DNA of 64,000 nt from Cloeon dipterum (taxonomy: Eukaryota > Arthropoda > Insecta > Ephemeroptera > Baetidae): positions 25,227,883 to 25,291,882 of the forward strand of contig NC_088789.1 of NCBI RefSeq assembly GCF_949628265.1, in the 5' to 3' direction. Position 1 is the first letter of the stretch. Every line of letters starts with the position of its first letter. Position numbers and translations under genes: made by a program. This document shows, piece by piece, positions 26,831 to 39,399 of this stretch. Under the pieces are notes generated by a model, which saw only the letters and a list, made by a program, of their open reading frames with translations, had not been told where the DNA came from and made no database searches.

Positions 26831-28960
26831 AAATCAATTTTGGTGGAATTTTAGTCATTATTTTCATGACATGCCAAATTAGCACCTCCTAAACCCTACC
26901 GTTCATTAGGGAAGGTCAGAAAAGACCACACACTGTTTTTTAACTGTGTGTAAAAGTTAAGCGGTGGTCAAATTTTCCAAACACTGGGAACCTTTTGAAT
27001 TTTTATGATGGAATTTTTCGAAAACGAAAGTGAGCACATCTCTAAATTAGCAAGTGTCTCAAGAAAGCTCTTGAGGGGATTTTCATATTTTTTAAATATC
27101 GTTTCTAAGTGAAAATAACGTAAAATACCCTAAATTTTCAAAAAATGGACCCTTGAACTTAACCGAGATGCCCTTAAATTTGATGAGAAGAATCTTATGC
27201 ATACCTGGTATGAAATTGCATATCCAAAAAGTTGGAAAAAAACTCAATACTTTCAAAATAAAAAATGTCCTGTACACCCCACAATTTAAAAAAAAATTAT
27301 TTAAGATTTAAGAATATAGAGCTAATATTAATTTACAATTTTCAGATATTTCAATAGACTGCCTTAAAGGATCGTGCCTCCAATTTGTCTGTAAGACATT
27401 ATCTTAATTCTAAGAGTGGACTTGAATATTTAATATACCAGTTTTACACGACAAGAAAACTAAATTTCCCAATTGTAGGGTTTCAAAAGTTATAAAAATA
27501 AATTTTAGTCATTTTAAAAGCCAGAAATTAAAAAGTAAATCGAAAAATAATTAAAAAACTTAAATTAAATAATGTTTATCAAACGCTTTTACAAGTCAGG
27601 AAAACTATTGCAAAAATTTCCAGTTTTAAATCTGTTCAATTTGAATTTGGGTTCAAGAGTTTTCAAGTAGACATATTTCAATGAAGAATTCAATGATTTG
27701 TTGTCAAATTATCAGCAACAGAGCAAATAAGAAATCCTCCCTAGCCTATATAAGAGCTTCATTCAAAAAATGCTGAATAAAACTATTGAAACAATTGGGG
27801 CAATAAATAATTTTAATTCTTGAATCAATTTGCGGGCATTTTAAGGGAGAAAATAAATCATTTATTGCGTATTTATGTTCTTCAGGCTAAAAGAGTCGCT
27901 CTCGGAAATTTAATAGGAAATATTATAAAATTTTGGAGCGAAAATCCAGCCAAAAACAATACAAAATTAAACACGGAGGGTCAGAAAACTGAACTTCAAA
28001 TTTTTCCAGTGGGAAAACATTGACAGTTTGAGAGGAAAATCACAATTTCTAAGCAAATCGTAGATTTTTGTTCGCATAGTTTGAAGATTTAGTAGTTTTT
28101 TGGTGAGGAAAACCATGCTCAAATTTATTTCATTTTGGCCATAAAACCGTATTTATTTGATTTTAAGCAGTTTCTGCAGATTTTGCAATGTATAAAAATC
28201 CAGCCGAAAAGAACCAACCGATTTTAGAATACTGGATCTGTCATTAACAAAACAGACTGTATGAAAATTCTGTTAAATTATAAAAAAAATCCAATTTTTA
28301 TTAATCATTTGAACTAGAAACTAAATTTTATTTTAAATTCATATTTTGATCATCTAACCTCAAAATAAAGATGATATTTTCATAGTGAGAATATCACGGT
28401 TGATGGACCTCTTCCCACAAACAGAGCTAATTAACTGAAATTCCCGAGCTACACGATATTCGCAATATAAAAAATCCCTGCTTTATTCTGGTTTTTTCAA
28501 ATTAATCACAAACACTCGCTTGCGACACAAACATAACGAAATGTTTACCCTATGTTTCTTCTATTTATTGTTATTAATATTTTGTTGTTTGAGACTCATT
28601 TGTAAATACGCGGACAGAAATGGAGAAGCTTCGATTTTTGTACCGCTGTGTAATACAAATAAAGGAAATTAAATTAATTCCAGTACAGCCCTTATACTCG
28701 TTTTGATCTGACCCGCAGAATTATCTAACCATAAATTTAATTAAATACTCCCTGGATAAAAAAACCAATCAAAAATTTGTCCAGTGAAAAACGACAGAAA
28801 GATTAAAAATTTGCTTTACTCGGTTTGAAACTCCTGTGTCCCAAAATACACGCCTCACTTTGAAACTCCGTGTTAATATTGCAGGAAAAACGAGGCAGTA
28901 TGAAGCCATTCCCTTTGTTCGTGTCCAGCGGGTATGAAAAAGCAAAAACTGGAGCGTTGT
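26831..28960. other. AT-rich non-coding stretch
   Basis: No exon or RNA gene that I can support. Confidence 0.5.
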
Positions 28961-28964
28961 ACCC

Positions 28965-29309
28965 CTCTCGGTGGCGCCTTTGATAAATGAAACGGAAAGA
29001 CAAAAAGCACGAGAGAGTGTGCGGCTGATTTTGCGGCTGCGTGCGGCCGGGCGGGCGGGCAGGCTCGTTTTTGGCCGCTTGCCCAATAAATCGGGACGCC
29101 GCGGCGGTCGTAAAAACGGCGCCGGTGGCCCCGGCAGGCCGGCAAGCCGGCCGGCCGGCCGGCGGCGTCGTTTGTAACGAGACGCGCGCTGTAGATTTGA
29201 TGCGGCCACGTGCTGCGTGTGTTGCTTGCTTGCAGGCTGAAGCGAGAAGGATGAGCAGGCCGCGACGAGTGCGCCCAGACCAGGCAGAGGCAAGCAAGTG
29301 GCGACCGCA
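28965..29309 (+). promoter_or_regulatory. RhoGAP100F: CpG-island promoter / 5' UTR of SYD-1 first exon 1A
   Basis: A dense CpG block just before the candidate start at 29,310. It contains a CCGG-repeat palindrome at 29,131-29,165 (ccggccggccggccggcggc) and a cacgtg E-box at 29,207. Upstream ATGs at 29,200 and 29,251 share one frame that would leave the exon in phase 2, out of frame with 57,418. They would therefore act only as upstream reading frames. Confidence 0.45.
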
Positions 29310-29333
29310 ATGCTGTGCTGTGGCAGGAGAAAG
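29310..29333 (+). CDS. RhoGAP100F: SYD-1 / RhoGAP100F candidate alternative first coding exon 1A (MLCCGRRK)
   Basis: ATG CTG TGC TGT GGC AGG AGA AAG is followed at once by a strong donor (gtgagt). The exon ends in phase 0, matching the phase-0 acceptor at 57,418, so MLCCGRRK would be followed by GRDANPDLATS. Two Cys next to the initiator Met and a basic run after them form a typical acylation and membrane-anchoring pattern; that role is inferred. It sits at the 3' edge of a CpG island. Joining requires a 28-kb intron. Assignment to SYD-1 rests on phase, strand, donor strength and absence of any other downstream gene in the window. Confidence 0.6.
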
Positions 29334-30024
29334 GTGAGTCGTGCTCTGCTGCTCTTCTCTCCTTCGCCCCCTTTCACCCTCGCAATCGAACCGCCCGAGC
29401 CGACGACCGACGACCCGGCCGGCGTCAGGTTTCGCTCCTACTTGATTGATATAACCCAGGCAAATATTCGAAAAAAAGGGGAAAACTCTGGTTTGACAGA
29501 CCCTGGAAATCGCAGCTTGGATGAAATCTGTAAGAGGGAACATTTTTAATTTTAGCTGATTCTAATAAGATACGTTAAATTGAAAATCAGGAAGAAAATT
29601 CTCATAATATTTTATAGAAGGCACGCACTGTTTAAAGTAGAATGATAATTGAAAAATTATTTGAATTGTTGGATGCCATAAACAATTGATCGATAAACAA
29701 TTTGTCCAACAATTTGCTATAGTAAAAAAAGGACCTTCTTACAGTAAAAATTCAAATTTTGCCAATTTCCTCCAAAATTTGCAGCGCTTGACCACATTTT
29801 CTTGGCATATTCCGATTCCTCTCGTCGAGATCTGTCCAACGGTGTATTCCACTTATTGGGGAAACTCTTGGTTTTGAAACTAAATCGGATTTCAAGTAAG
29901 GAGAAAGCCATTACCATTTGAAAAGCACGGTAACTTTCCAGCCAATTTTCTACAAAAAAATTACAGTGCTTCTTCAATTTAGGCTTTAACTGAATCCTAA
30001 GGGACGAGTTTATGCATTGGCAAC

Positions 30025-30290
30025 AAGCATTTTTCAGGCTTTTGCAGTATCAATCCTCTAAATTCCGGAAAAGACCTTGCTTTCAAGCTTAAACTTTGAG
30101 GGAAATTAAAAAATTGACATAATATTAAATTCATTAAAAGAAGTTACAAATTTTTCAAAAATAAGTTCAAATTTTATAAAAAATATTATTTTATTTCTTA
30201 TTTTCTATTTTAAAATTAGTGCCAATTTTCCAATCCCTTGCAAATAACCATTTAAGATTGTCATACTAGAGCACAGTGATTTTAAAAAAT
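30025..30290 (+). repeat. Diverged single copy of the 21.3-kb tandem repeat unit
   Basis: Shares gcatttttcagg, gggaaattaaaaaattgaca, tttatttcttattttctatt and ccaatcccttgcaaataacc with the tandem array, in the same order. Confidence 0.65.
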
Positions 30291-31138
30291 TGAAATTTCC
30301 TTAAACTGCCGGTAAATTTTTTATGATAAAATTTTAAAAAAATTTACAGGATATTTTGAAGATTTTTAGCTTTGCCAAGAGCTGAAGACGGATTTAAAAC
30401 CTTTAGAACAGTTAAAACCTGGAACTTGTTCTTTGAAAGATTTTGCGCCCGTTCAGCTGAATAAATCACCATCTATCTAAAATTGATAAATATATATTAA
30501 TTTTTTTATTATATTGGTTGGAAAAAAACACCAATGAATTTTAAAATAATCGATTAGCTCAAATACCAGTAAAATATAATTATGAAACATTTCAACTTGA
30601 AATATATTTCTTCTGCTGCTATCTGAGCCACGGTACGTGGCTATTGAGTTATAGATTTACAGTTTTTGAGCGAGGCATCAATTATTGTTTAAATGGTGGC
30701 AAGGGAATAAAGCAATTTCGCAAAACGTCCGTGTTACATTTTTTATTTGCCGTTATACGTGAGGGAGACTATAACTATTCGACTGTTCCTCCTTGGGGAA
30801 GCATGAAATCTGTGGAAAAAACTTATCTGAAAATCTGTATCGACTTTTTAGCACACCAATATCCCATCCATTTCTTTAATTTCACTTCTATTTAACAAAA
30901 AATAATATTTTTAAATGGTATTTAAACTATATTTTACTATATAGTACTATTAAATGGTTTATTTAATTTTTAATTTACTTTTGAAACATATTATAAATGG
31001 CTTCGAGTCCTATAGGCATATTTAAAGATAGATAACTTCTTTATCTTGTTAGGGCAAGGATTTTGACTTAAATTTAAACAATGATTTCTACCCTCCAATT
31101 TCATTTCAACTATAATTTGACTAGCGTTTCCATAAAAA

Positions 31139-31280
31139 GACCCCGGTGTGGACACGAGCTGGTCCTTTTCTGGACAGGGCTTCTTCCAATGAGGCCTTTG
31201 AGCCCATTATAGAAGAATAGAGGTTATTGGGAAGTGGAGTTTCCGCCAGTTATCCGCTATCAGGGGGTCACCCATCTCAA
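31139..31280 (+). repeat. Dispersed hairpin repeat, copy B (relative of 8515-8635)
   Basis: Shares ccccggtgtgg, acacgagctggtccttttct, ttccaatgaggc and atcagggggtc with the copy in TMCO4 intron 5. The internal stem is less perfect here. Confidence 0.5.
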
Positions 31281-31879
31281 AATAAATGAAGTAATATGAA
31301 ATCTCTCTGTAGAAAGGGAGATTTAATACCGCTTGTAAATATAACCAATTTTTGAGAAAACAAAATACAGTTTTTAAATATTAAACTTTTTAATTTAAAA
31401 TAATTATTAATTTTAACCTATAGAAAAAAAATATAAATAGCAAACAGCTTTTTTTAAATAGTGTTAATTAATTTGTTTAAAAAAATTTTATTTAAGATTT
31501 TCTTGTATAAAATTAAAAATTAACAATGTAATATATTTTTTTAGGTTTATTAGTTGTTCAACAAATTTATTTAGATATATATTTTAGTCGTAGCACCACA
31601 ATTGTGTCCAAAATCACAAATTGTGAAATCTTATTTGCTTACGTAGTACTCTTAAATTTAAAAAAATATTGTTAAATAGGAGATTCAGTTAAGGCAATTA
31701 TTCAAATATACTTGAATTTATCTAAAAATAAGAAATTGTATCGCAATTAATGCTAGCTCTAAACAACATGCTATTTAAATAACTGCTCTACCCTCCTTTA
31801 ACCGAAATATACGTTGATTCCTTGAAGCTTAAAATATTTCTTTACAGAAATTTCTCTCCACGAATAAAACAAAAAATGG

Positions 31880-32207
31880 AAGGAGAAAACAGACTACTAC
31901 TTGTTCAACTGCAGTGCATGAGCGCAAACTAATGCGGAGTGAGTCTGGATGCTGGAACACAACTCGTCTGCGGAACATAAATTGCGTCTGTCTACAAAGG
32001 CAGCCAGCATGCGAGCGTGTGCGAAAATCGCGGCGAACAACCACCACTTGAGCGCAAGTTTCCATGCGAATCCTCCACATCTCTCTCTCTTTGCGAGAGG
32101 ATGGAGGCAGGCGAGCAAACGCCCCGTGCCAAAGGAGCCAACGCACTGGGAGAGAGACATTTCTGGCCAATTTTTGCTCGGAGAAAGTTGTGTGCTCGAT
32201 GAGAGAG

Positions 32208-32291
<84 letters not shown>

Positions 32292-32450
32292 CCCCGGGCG
32301 AGATTTGCGGCTGGCAATTTCAATAATATCCGCGCGACGCTGCGGGCCCAGCGGGCGGAGGAAGGATCAAACGCGTGGCGCCGACAAAATGTATTTGCGC
32401 TCCGACTTAGCCAAGAATATTGCAACTTCGCACACTGTTTGACTTCACAG
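31880..32450. promoter_or_regulatory. CpG-richer block around a (GA)37 tract
   Basis: About 570 bp of GC-richer DNA enclosing the long GA repeat. It also has ctctctctctttgcgagag at 32,082. GA/CT repeats bind GAGA-factor-like proteins in insects, so a regulatory element of the surrounding SYD-1 locus is plausible. No exon with coding character. Confidence 0.35.
32215..32288 (+). repeat. (GA)37 microsatellite
   Basis: An uninterrupted run of 74 bases of GA, preceded by gagagagtgtgtgt. It causes the Ser/Leu and Glu/Arg repeats in all translations of this place. Confidence 0.97.
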
Positions 32451-34150
32451 CTTCTCCAAAGCGAATCGTGTGCGGTTCAACGCTCAAGACATGTTCATTC
32501 CGATCATATTCAGCTTTGGACAAATTTGACACAGTATTTATCGGTTCTTTTGTATGATGGCGAGGATGAAATATATTTTTACTCAGACATTTATCGAAAT
32601 TTAAAAAGCATACAAACAATGAGAAATAATTAAATCATCAGAAATCATGACCAGTAACAGTAAAATTTTAGATTTGACCGAGTATTTTTAAAATATTAAC
32701 GATTTTTTCGCGTTATTTCAATTCCAAATTATGATATGAGGTAGATTATTTCCCTTCTAGCGTAATAAATCCTGATTTTCAACAGGGAGACAATGCTCAC
32801 CACTGATTAGCAAACTTAAGAGCCGATTTTCTCGCAAATTTAAATGGCAAGCTGGAAAAACTTGCGCATTTTCACAAATTTCAGAGACTATACTTCAAAG
32901 AAAGTGTAAAAAACTCACTCTTTTTACTTTGATGAACCACTTGTCTTGCCAGAGCCTACAATACAAAAATGTTGTCAGTTGTTGTGCTGTATAGATTCTC
33001 ATTTTAACAAATTTCTCAATAATTTTCAACTAAAAGAAAAATAGAAATAGCAATCTGTTAAACGTCAGATAATTTTAATCAATGATTAAATTTGAGTATT
33101 TTGTTTGTATTATTTACTTTCTCAAATATGTGCTGAAACAACGCCAAAACATTTATTTTTATGCCAAATATAGCTGATCACAGGTCAATAAATATTTTGT
33201 TGTGAAATTCTTGCGAAAGAAATTGGTCAAAAACGTTCAAACCAAATGTGGTTAGAAAATGTCCCCTGAGAAAATTGAGGCTTAAACTTACTCTACAAAT
33301 TCTAGTTAGAAAAAGCTTTTAAACGGTGTTTGGCTGTGTTTTACCGGGATTTTAAAAGTGATTTAGATGGGTTTCAAGCCCATTCTTTGCTAACAACTTC
33401 ATTGACAAAAATATTACATTTTCAGGGGTTGATTATCCTGAAATTCGTTTTTAGCTTTAAAATAAAGCTTAAGTGGACAAATTTTGATGGTTTTTATTTT
33501 TTCGACACAAATTTTTAACTTTTATATTTTTCCAATTTCTTTTTATTAGTCCAACAGACTTCATAGAGCTCATCAAATAAAACTGCACGCTAATATTGTG
33601 CCCACGCCTTTGTAACGTATTTCGATCTTGTAGAAATGATAACGAGGAATTTGATGATTATATGGTCATATTAAAAAGAGTTATATTTCCTTATTTATAA
33701 TTTTTTAGTATAAATATGTATAATGTGTCATTTGGACCCACAATAGTATATTTAGACTGAGTTCATGCCGAATTTTTAAACAAAATTACAAATATTTAAA
33801 CCAATACATCAGTGAATTTTTAAAAGTAATACTGAAAAAAGATTTTTATTCTAATAAAGCTTATTTATTTAAAAATTAAAATATGTTAAGTAATAATTTT
33901 AACCAGTGTTGGCTTAGTAATTAAATAATGATGTATGGTTCACTTGTTGAAGAAATTATTCAAACAAAATAACTTTAAGCTTTTTTACCTCACGGTTTGT
34001 AAAAAAACAACTCAAAACTGGGTATTTCTAGTGGAAAGTTCCGTTACGAATTTTAGAATTTTCTTTGATTCCAGTTCTAAGAAGAAACATTAATAAAATC
34101 AAGAGGAAAATATAAAGAAATATTGGGTTCAAGACGAAAATAAGATCTTG
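32451..34150. other. AT-rich intronic stretch
   Basis: No gene, RNA or repeat that I can support. Confidence 0.55.
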
Positions 34151-35250
34151 TCCCCTCAAAAACCGGCAGCGGAAAACAGGAATTAGAGCGTGACTGGATT
34201 TGAACAGAAGAGGAAACGAAGGAAATGGCCATTCTTGATTTACCGGAAAGCGGTGAGAGTTGGGTCGGTAATAATTGCGTGGCGCCGAGCTAGGTGGCAC
34301 CGGCATCAACACTTTCCCATTTTTCCGCGGCCGCACACATTGATCCATTAAACGCTTTCCGGCCGCTCAGAAAACTCGCACACACACACACTCTCTCTCT
34401 ATATCTATACTTTTTCAGGCAGCGCTGCAAACTTGTCCGTATCAGCGAATTGCGGCGGGGCATGAAAAATGCAAAAAGAGCAGGAAAAAAACAAACTTCC
34501 AGGCCGAGAGCTCTCTATATAGCGTCTGCTGCAACAAGCAAGCGAACGAATGAACGAACGGGAATATAATAAAAAGATTAAACGCCATTGTAGCACGTTT
34601 CCCGGGCGAACTAAATTTTTTCTTGTATTTTCTAGCTCTCAAAAGCGGTTGTTTTTGTTAATCGGCCTTGTTTCTGCGACAAAGAGGGTAGCATTATACG
34701 CGCTCTTTACCGGATTTTTCGCACCCTTTTGTGCCTCCGTTGTCGGGGAAAAAAGACATTCCTTCCTTCCTGCTCTTCTTTGAATCTCACTTTTCAAACG
34801 CGTGCGTCTCTAAATTACCGCGACACACACACACTCACTCACTGCTCGCGAGCGAGCGAAAATAAAAGCGGAGGAAAAACAAAGGCGGTTTCCGCGCCGC
34901 CACGCAGAGTAAATAAAGAAATGCTGGCGGAGCCGAGTGAGTTTAAAGCAGAGAGAAAAGAGGTTTTTTTTATGAATTTCGCTCGGCAGTGCGCGGATGT
35001 CTAATTGCCACGCAGCAGATAAAAATGCTGGCAAAAAGGCTGCCTATGTGCGCCCGATGAAAGAAGGGTCCGGCCATTTATCATGCGAGCGAGCGCGCGC
35101 TTTACCTTTTGCGCAAAGATAAATAGCCAGAGAGCACGCGGATGGAGTATCGCGAAATGGAACTTTTTTCTCTATCTCTCTCCGCCCTGTCTATTTTGTC
35201 CGAAAAGAATTTGTCTGAATCGCATGGCTGCTTAACGAGCTTTTGCTATT
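34150..35250. other. GC-richer block with short simple repeats
   Basis: Contains (CA)n/(CT)n near 34,380 (cacacacacacactctctct), gaacgaatgaacgaacg at 34,544, acacacacacactcactcac near 34,823 and tgcgagcgagcgcgcgc near 35,083. Several overlapping frames, none with a domain. Enhancer- or promoter-like. Confidence 0.3.
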
Positions 35251-36400
35251 TTATTTTAGTTCATGTCTTAAAAAAAATGCCAATATATTCACATTACAAA
35301 AGATAAAAGATCTGATAATATCATGAGAATTGTTTAAATCGGCAAAAATGCTGGCTGTGAAAATTAAATTTTAAATTTTTATCACACAAATTAGCTTAAT
35401 TTTAGGTTTTTGAAATTTTAAGGCTCATCAAATAATTGAAAATTTCGAGAAAGCAATGAAGTTCACACCAGTAATAGTCTCCACAAATTGAGAATCATAA
35501 AAAAACATGCAAAATTTATTTTTGCAGGTTTAAGGGACATTTTGGGGAAAATGTGGAGGTAAAATTTAAAATTGTGCGAATTATTTGTAATTCGCTTGTC
35601 AAGGCCCATCGAATGAAAACCATTTTAAAGGCTATTGGACAAGTTCAAAGGTCATAACGTGCAATTTTGGATTTTCCCAACTTATAAAAAACCTACAAAG
35701 TAGTCTAAAATCTTCCATAGTTGAGAAATTTGATTACCATCTTTAAAATTTTTTTGCAAATATCAAATATCGTCTCCGCGAAATCTCGGGCTGTAACTTT
35801 CAGAGTATCAAAAACAGCAAACCATTAATTTCGGGGTTCTAATTATACTGTAAAAATATGAGAACGTCCAGAGTCAAAAGTAGTAGTTTTAGAACGCTAT
35901 AAAACTGTGGTGTTCACTGTTCTTTAAATATTCCACATTTCCATCTAAAGTGCTAATAAAAATACCATTAATCTTTATGGTCATTTAATGATTAACAATT
36001 AAAAATATTAATCTAACATAAAAAATTCTTTTTTTAATTTAAATTTGAAACTTGAAATTAAATAAAGTAAAAATTCCGAGGAAAAAATAAAGTAACACTT
36101 TCTTGGACTGTACTTCAGCAGTACTTTACGTTTAAAACAAAATTAATAACCAAAGTATTAGCTGCAGAACATTTTGAATCAACGATCGTCGAAAACGTCC
36201 AGCTTAACTAGTTTCCGAGAAAAATCTAAAAGAGAAAATACTTGTCTTGTAAACCTCTCTGTGATTTAACCTTTCCCCACAAAATTGACAAGCTTAAATA
36301 CCGCCATCATTTGTATTTAAATTTTAATTTATAGACTAATTTCTCAAACATAATTTAACCAAAAATTTTCAGACAAAGCAGGCGTCCCCCCGCCTGTTTT
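35251..36400. other. AT-rich intronic stretch
   Basis: The part 35,560-35,820 shares words (gtgcaattttggattttccc; aaatatcgtctccgcgaaat) with 23.3 kb and 25.5 kb. Otherwise nothing recognised. Confidence 0.45.
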
Positions 36401-36860
36401 AAAGCCAACACGAGACAGAAAAGTGCGCAGAAAGAAAACGGCTTTATTGAAAAATGATTGCGGCCCAGCTAGAGCAGTTTTAGGCAGAAACGCGTGGGAG
36501 CAGCTGCTCTGCTGAATAAATCAAGCGGGAAATTTGGGCAAACTCGCTTAGCTGCAATTTTTTCGTCCCACGTTAACAGCGGCGGGAGGGAAGGAAGGAA
36601 GGAAGTTGCCGACCTGCTTCAAGAGCGATTTTCTAATTTGATTTGTTGCAGATGCGCGCATAAACAAACTTTGCCTCTTTACTCAACAGCAAAGTTGTTG
36701 GCGTCGCCCCCGTTAAAACCGAATTCGTGTATATACGACGCGTACACTCTCAAAATCAAATTTTTCGTCAGCAGCGCACGCATGTCCGCCCCTACGCCTT
36801 CACGGCACTTACTCGACGGCCTCGAGTGTTTTCCGACTGCTGATTGAAACTTTCCCGTTT
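36400..36860. other. GC-richer block, no supported exon
   Basis: Contains gggagggaaggaaggaaggaag near 36,584 and CpG-rich words. A 117-codon open frame at 36,494 has no recognisable domain or splice logic. Confidence 0.3.
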
Positions 36861-38900
36861 GGTAAAAGGGTTGTTTTGAGTGCCTCCAACCAGATACCTT
36901 TTAATTAAATTTCCTGGAATTTCATCATTTCATTATGAATGAAAACTGAATTCAATTTTACTCATGAAAATGAAAAGACACTATTTTTTAGCAATAAAAA
37001 TCACCACTTTCTATTTAAAAAGAGAACGAAAAATGGAGAATTTTTGGATAGTTCATATCTTTTGGGTTTCAATCTTTTCTCATTTAGAGAAAAAAAACGA
37101 GTTTGAAACCAGATTTCTCCCTGATTATCCGATAAAGGCAGCACATTTTTTTCTCGAGACCTGGTGACTACGACACCTTGATGTGTCCCCAACAACATTC
37201 AAAAAAATTAAAAAAATATAGGTACGACAAAAATTTAAAAATTGCAGACTACATACCAAATCTCTTCTACAAACACCGACGTCTTTTGAATTTTGAAATT
37301 TTCAAAGTTTTTAAAAACATAACAAAAATTTAAATAAATTCTCTTAAGGCTCAAGTGAGCTTTTATGAAATTTTCAGATCGGTGTTCGCTTTTATTTTCA
37401 AAAAAATTCTATTAAAAACACCTTTTATTTTTCAATTTTTGCAAATCTTGGGATTTTACACAAATTTTGTGTAGTAAATTGATCTGTAAAACACGCATTT
37501 ATGAAACTTTTCCAGAGATTTTCACTAAAAGTTATCTAATTTTAAAAATTAAAACAAATAAATTATTAAAAAATGTTTGATATAAAAAAATAGTCACATA
37601 ATATAGCCTCATCTTTCGCTGGAATTTTTCTTGCAAATAAATGTAAAAAAGCAACTATTTTTCCCTTTCAAGAACGATGGTTAAAAAATCCTAATAAAAA
37701 GTAACTGATTTAATTTGTTGGTTCAGTAAAAACAGCCAAAAGACGCCGGTTTAGGATATGAGCACGGATATTTGATGTTGACTAGCGTCTCTGTCTTACA
37801 AGGGACGATCTCTTGGTTATAAGCACGACGTCAAATGAAAGGATTTATTGTCTAGACTGGCTGGCGTGAGATTACGGTGCTCCAAGCGGAAAGAGCCGAG
37901 TCTTACTAGGAACATGCTTCACTCAGTATTACACAAAAGGAAAGCCTGAAAGAGACAAGCTCAAAAGACGAGTCTCATGATGTGAGAAGCATATCACAGT
38001 TCACAGTGTTTTGCTTCAACCCAAGATTAGAAAATTATTTGCTCTTTTTCAATCTATATTGAGCTTTATTTGATGCAAGTAAAGTGACAAACATAATTTA
38101 AGACTTTTTTTTTAAAAAAACGCATAATTTTATTTACAGTGTAGATAATATAAACTAAATTGTTAGTGTTTTTTATTATTATCGCCAGCATTTTAAGCTG
38201 CGGCTTGTATTAAAAACGTATTCTGAATTACTGTGTAAACTCCATCATGCTGTTTAGCTGTTAATTTTTTTTCGCAATTCGTCGGGAGCGGTTTTACGTT
38301 TTGTTTGAGGCTTTGAGCGTAAAACGATGTGCACGTCCACAAGCAAAAACACTGCTCGCGCTTTTTGTGCTGCCATGTTAATTTTCCTCGGTCCCAATCG
38401 AGAAGCGCCTGGAAAATATTTTTTACTGCAGTACGCACCACTCAAAAACCGCTTTTGAATGTGTAGCGAGGAAGGCTGGTTAGAGCTACACGCCAAAAGC
38501 ATGTTTGAAATGCGCAATTTTGCGTGGTTCCGTGGGAATTTTTGTTTTTAAATGCTTTTCGGACAGTGAAGGCTATCATGCCTGTCTATCGAATATAAAT
38601 AATAATTAATTAATCACTGTTTTGAGGGTTGGAATTGATTATCTATCCTTCAGGGAGTCTACAGGGGTGACTTTTTGGTTTTAATCAAATTAAGTCGAAA
38701 CTAGCGTTCTTTGTGTCAATTTTTATATTTTATCGCATCAAAACCTTGAGTTTAAAGCCATGAAAAGTTTATACTCAGTTAATTTTCATAAATTTAATCA
38801 TTTATTTTTGAAGAATAATAATTTTCCGGCTAAAATTGACAAAAATTCAGCTAATTTTTTGGAATGTTAGTTCGTTATGAGAAATTTAACTTATTTCGCT
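36860..38900. other. AT-rich intronic stretch
   Basis: Nothing supported. 37,740-38,020 and 38,160-38,520 are slightly GC-richer without coding signs. Confidence 0.5.
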
Positions 38901-39302
38901 TTTAAAGACCGTCTTTGACGAAGTTTTTGAGCACACCACTCGATTCTTGAGGGTCAAATTAGGTAAAATCGATATTTTTGCTGACCAAAAAGTGCAGCGC
39001 GACGGGCGTAGCACAAAAATAACCTTTTTCCCGCCAAAACAATATGAACGTATAGGTGAGAATTGCGCATGCTTCAGAGCTGGTGTGGCCGAGGAGAGAC
39101 GCATCCGGCGGTTGGCGTGTGCCAGCTCTGACGCATGCGCATTTCTCACTTATAGGGTCATATTTTTGGCGGGAAAAAAGTTCTTTTTGTGCTACGCACG
39201 TCGCGCTGCACTTTTTGCTCGGAAATATGTTCACTCTACCTAATTCGACCCTCAAGAATCGATTGGTGTGCTCAGAAACTTCGTCAAAGACGTTCTTAAA
39301 AT
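38901..39302. mobile_element. Fold-back (MITE-like) element with arms of about 180 bp
   Basis: Left arm 38901-39083 and right arm 39122-39302 are inverted copies with a 38-bp spacer. Matching blocks include cgtctttgacgaagttt / aaacttcgtcaaagacg, cgattcttgagggtc / gaccctcaagaatcg, gcagcgcgacg / cgtcgcgctgc, and gcgcatgcttcagagctgg / ccagctctgacgcatgcgc. Outer ends read tttaaag and cttaaaa. No coding capacity; a non-autonomous DNA transposon is the likely class. Confidence 0.85.
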
Positions 39303-39399
39303 TAAACCAAAATCACAATCCTGCAGAAAATATTTCCTTTTGACTTTTTTAAACTAACCCGCAAAAATTGTGTTTTCGTAACACACGATTCTTCGCGTG

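Larger units (their letters stand above)
29460..31880. other. AT-rich intronic stretch with repeat remnants
   Basis: Contains a diverged copy of the 330-bp repeat (30,025-30,290) and a copy of the hairpin repeat (31,139-31,280). No exon recognised. Confidence 0.6.

Noticed and set aside
28803..29543. Long minus-strand open frame (246 codons) over the exon 1A CpG island
   Set aside because: Two other long frames overlap it on the same strand and several on the opposite strand. GC-rich, CpG-dense DNA lacks stops in all frames. No domain, no splice logic.
31829..32425. 198-codon minus-strand frame with a Ser-Leu repeat
   Set aside because: The frame is carried by the (GA)37 microsatellite; flanks show no coding character.
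39001..39243. Open frames on both strands at 38.9-39.3 kb with similar products
   Set aside because: The similarity of the plus- and minus-strand products is explained by the inverted arms of the fold-back element.
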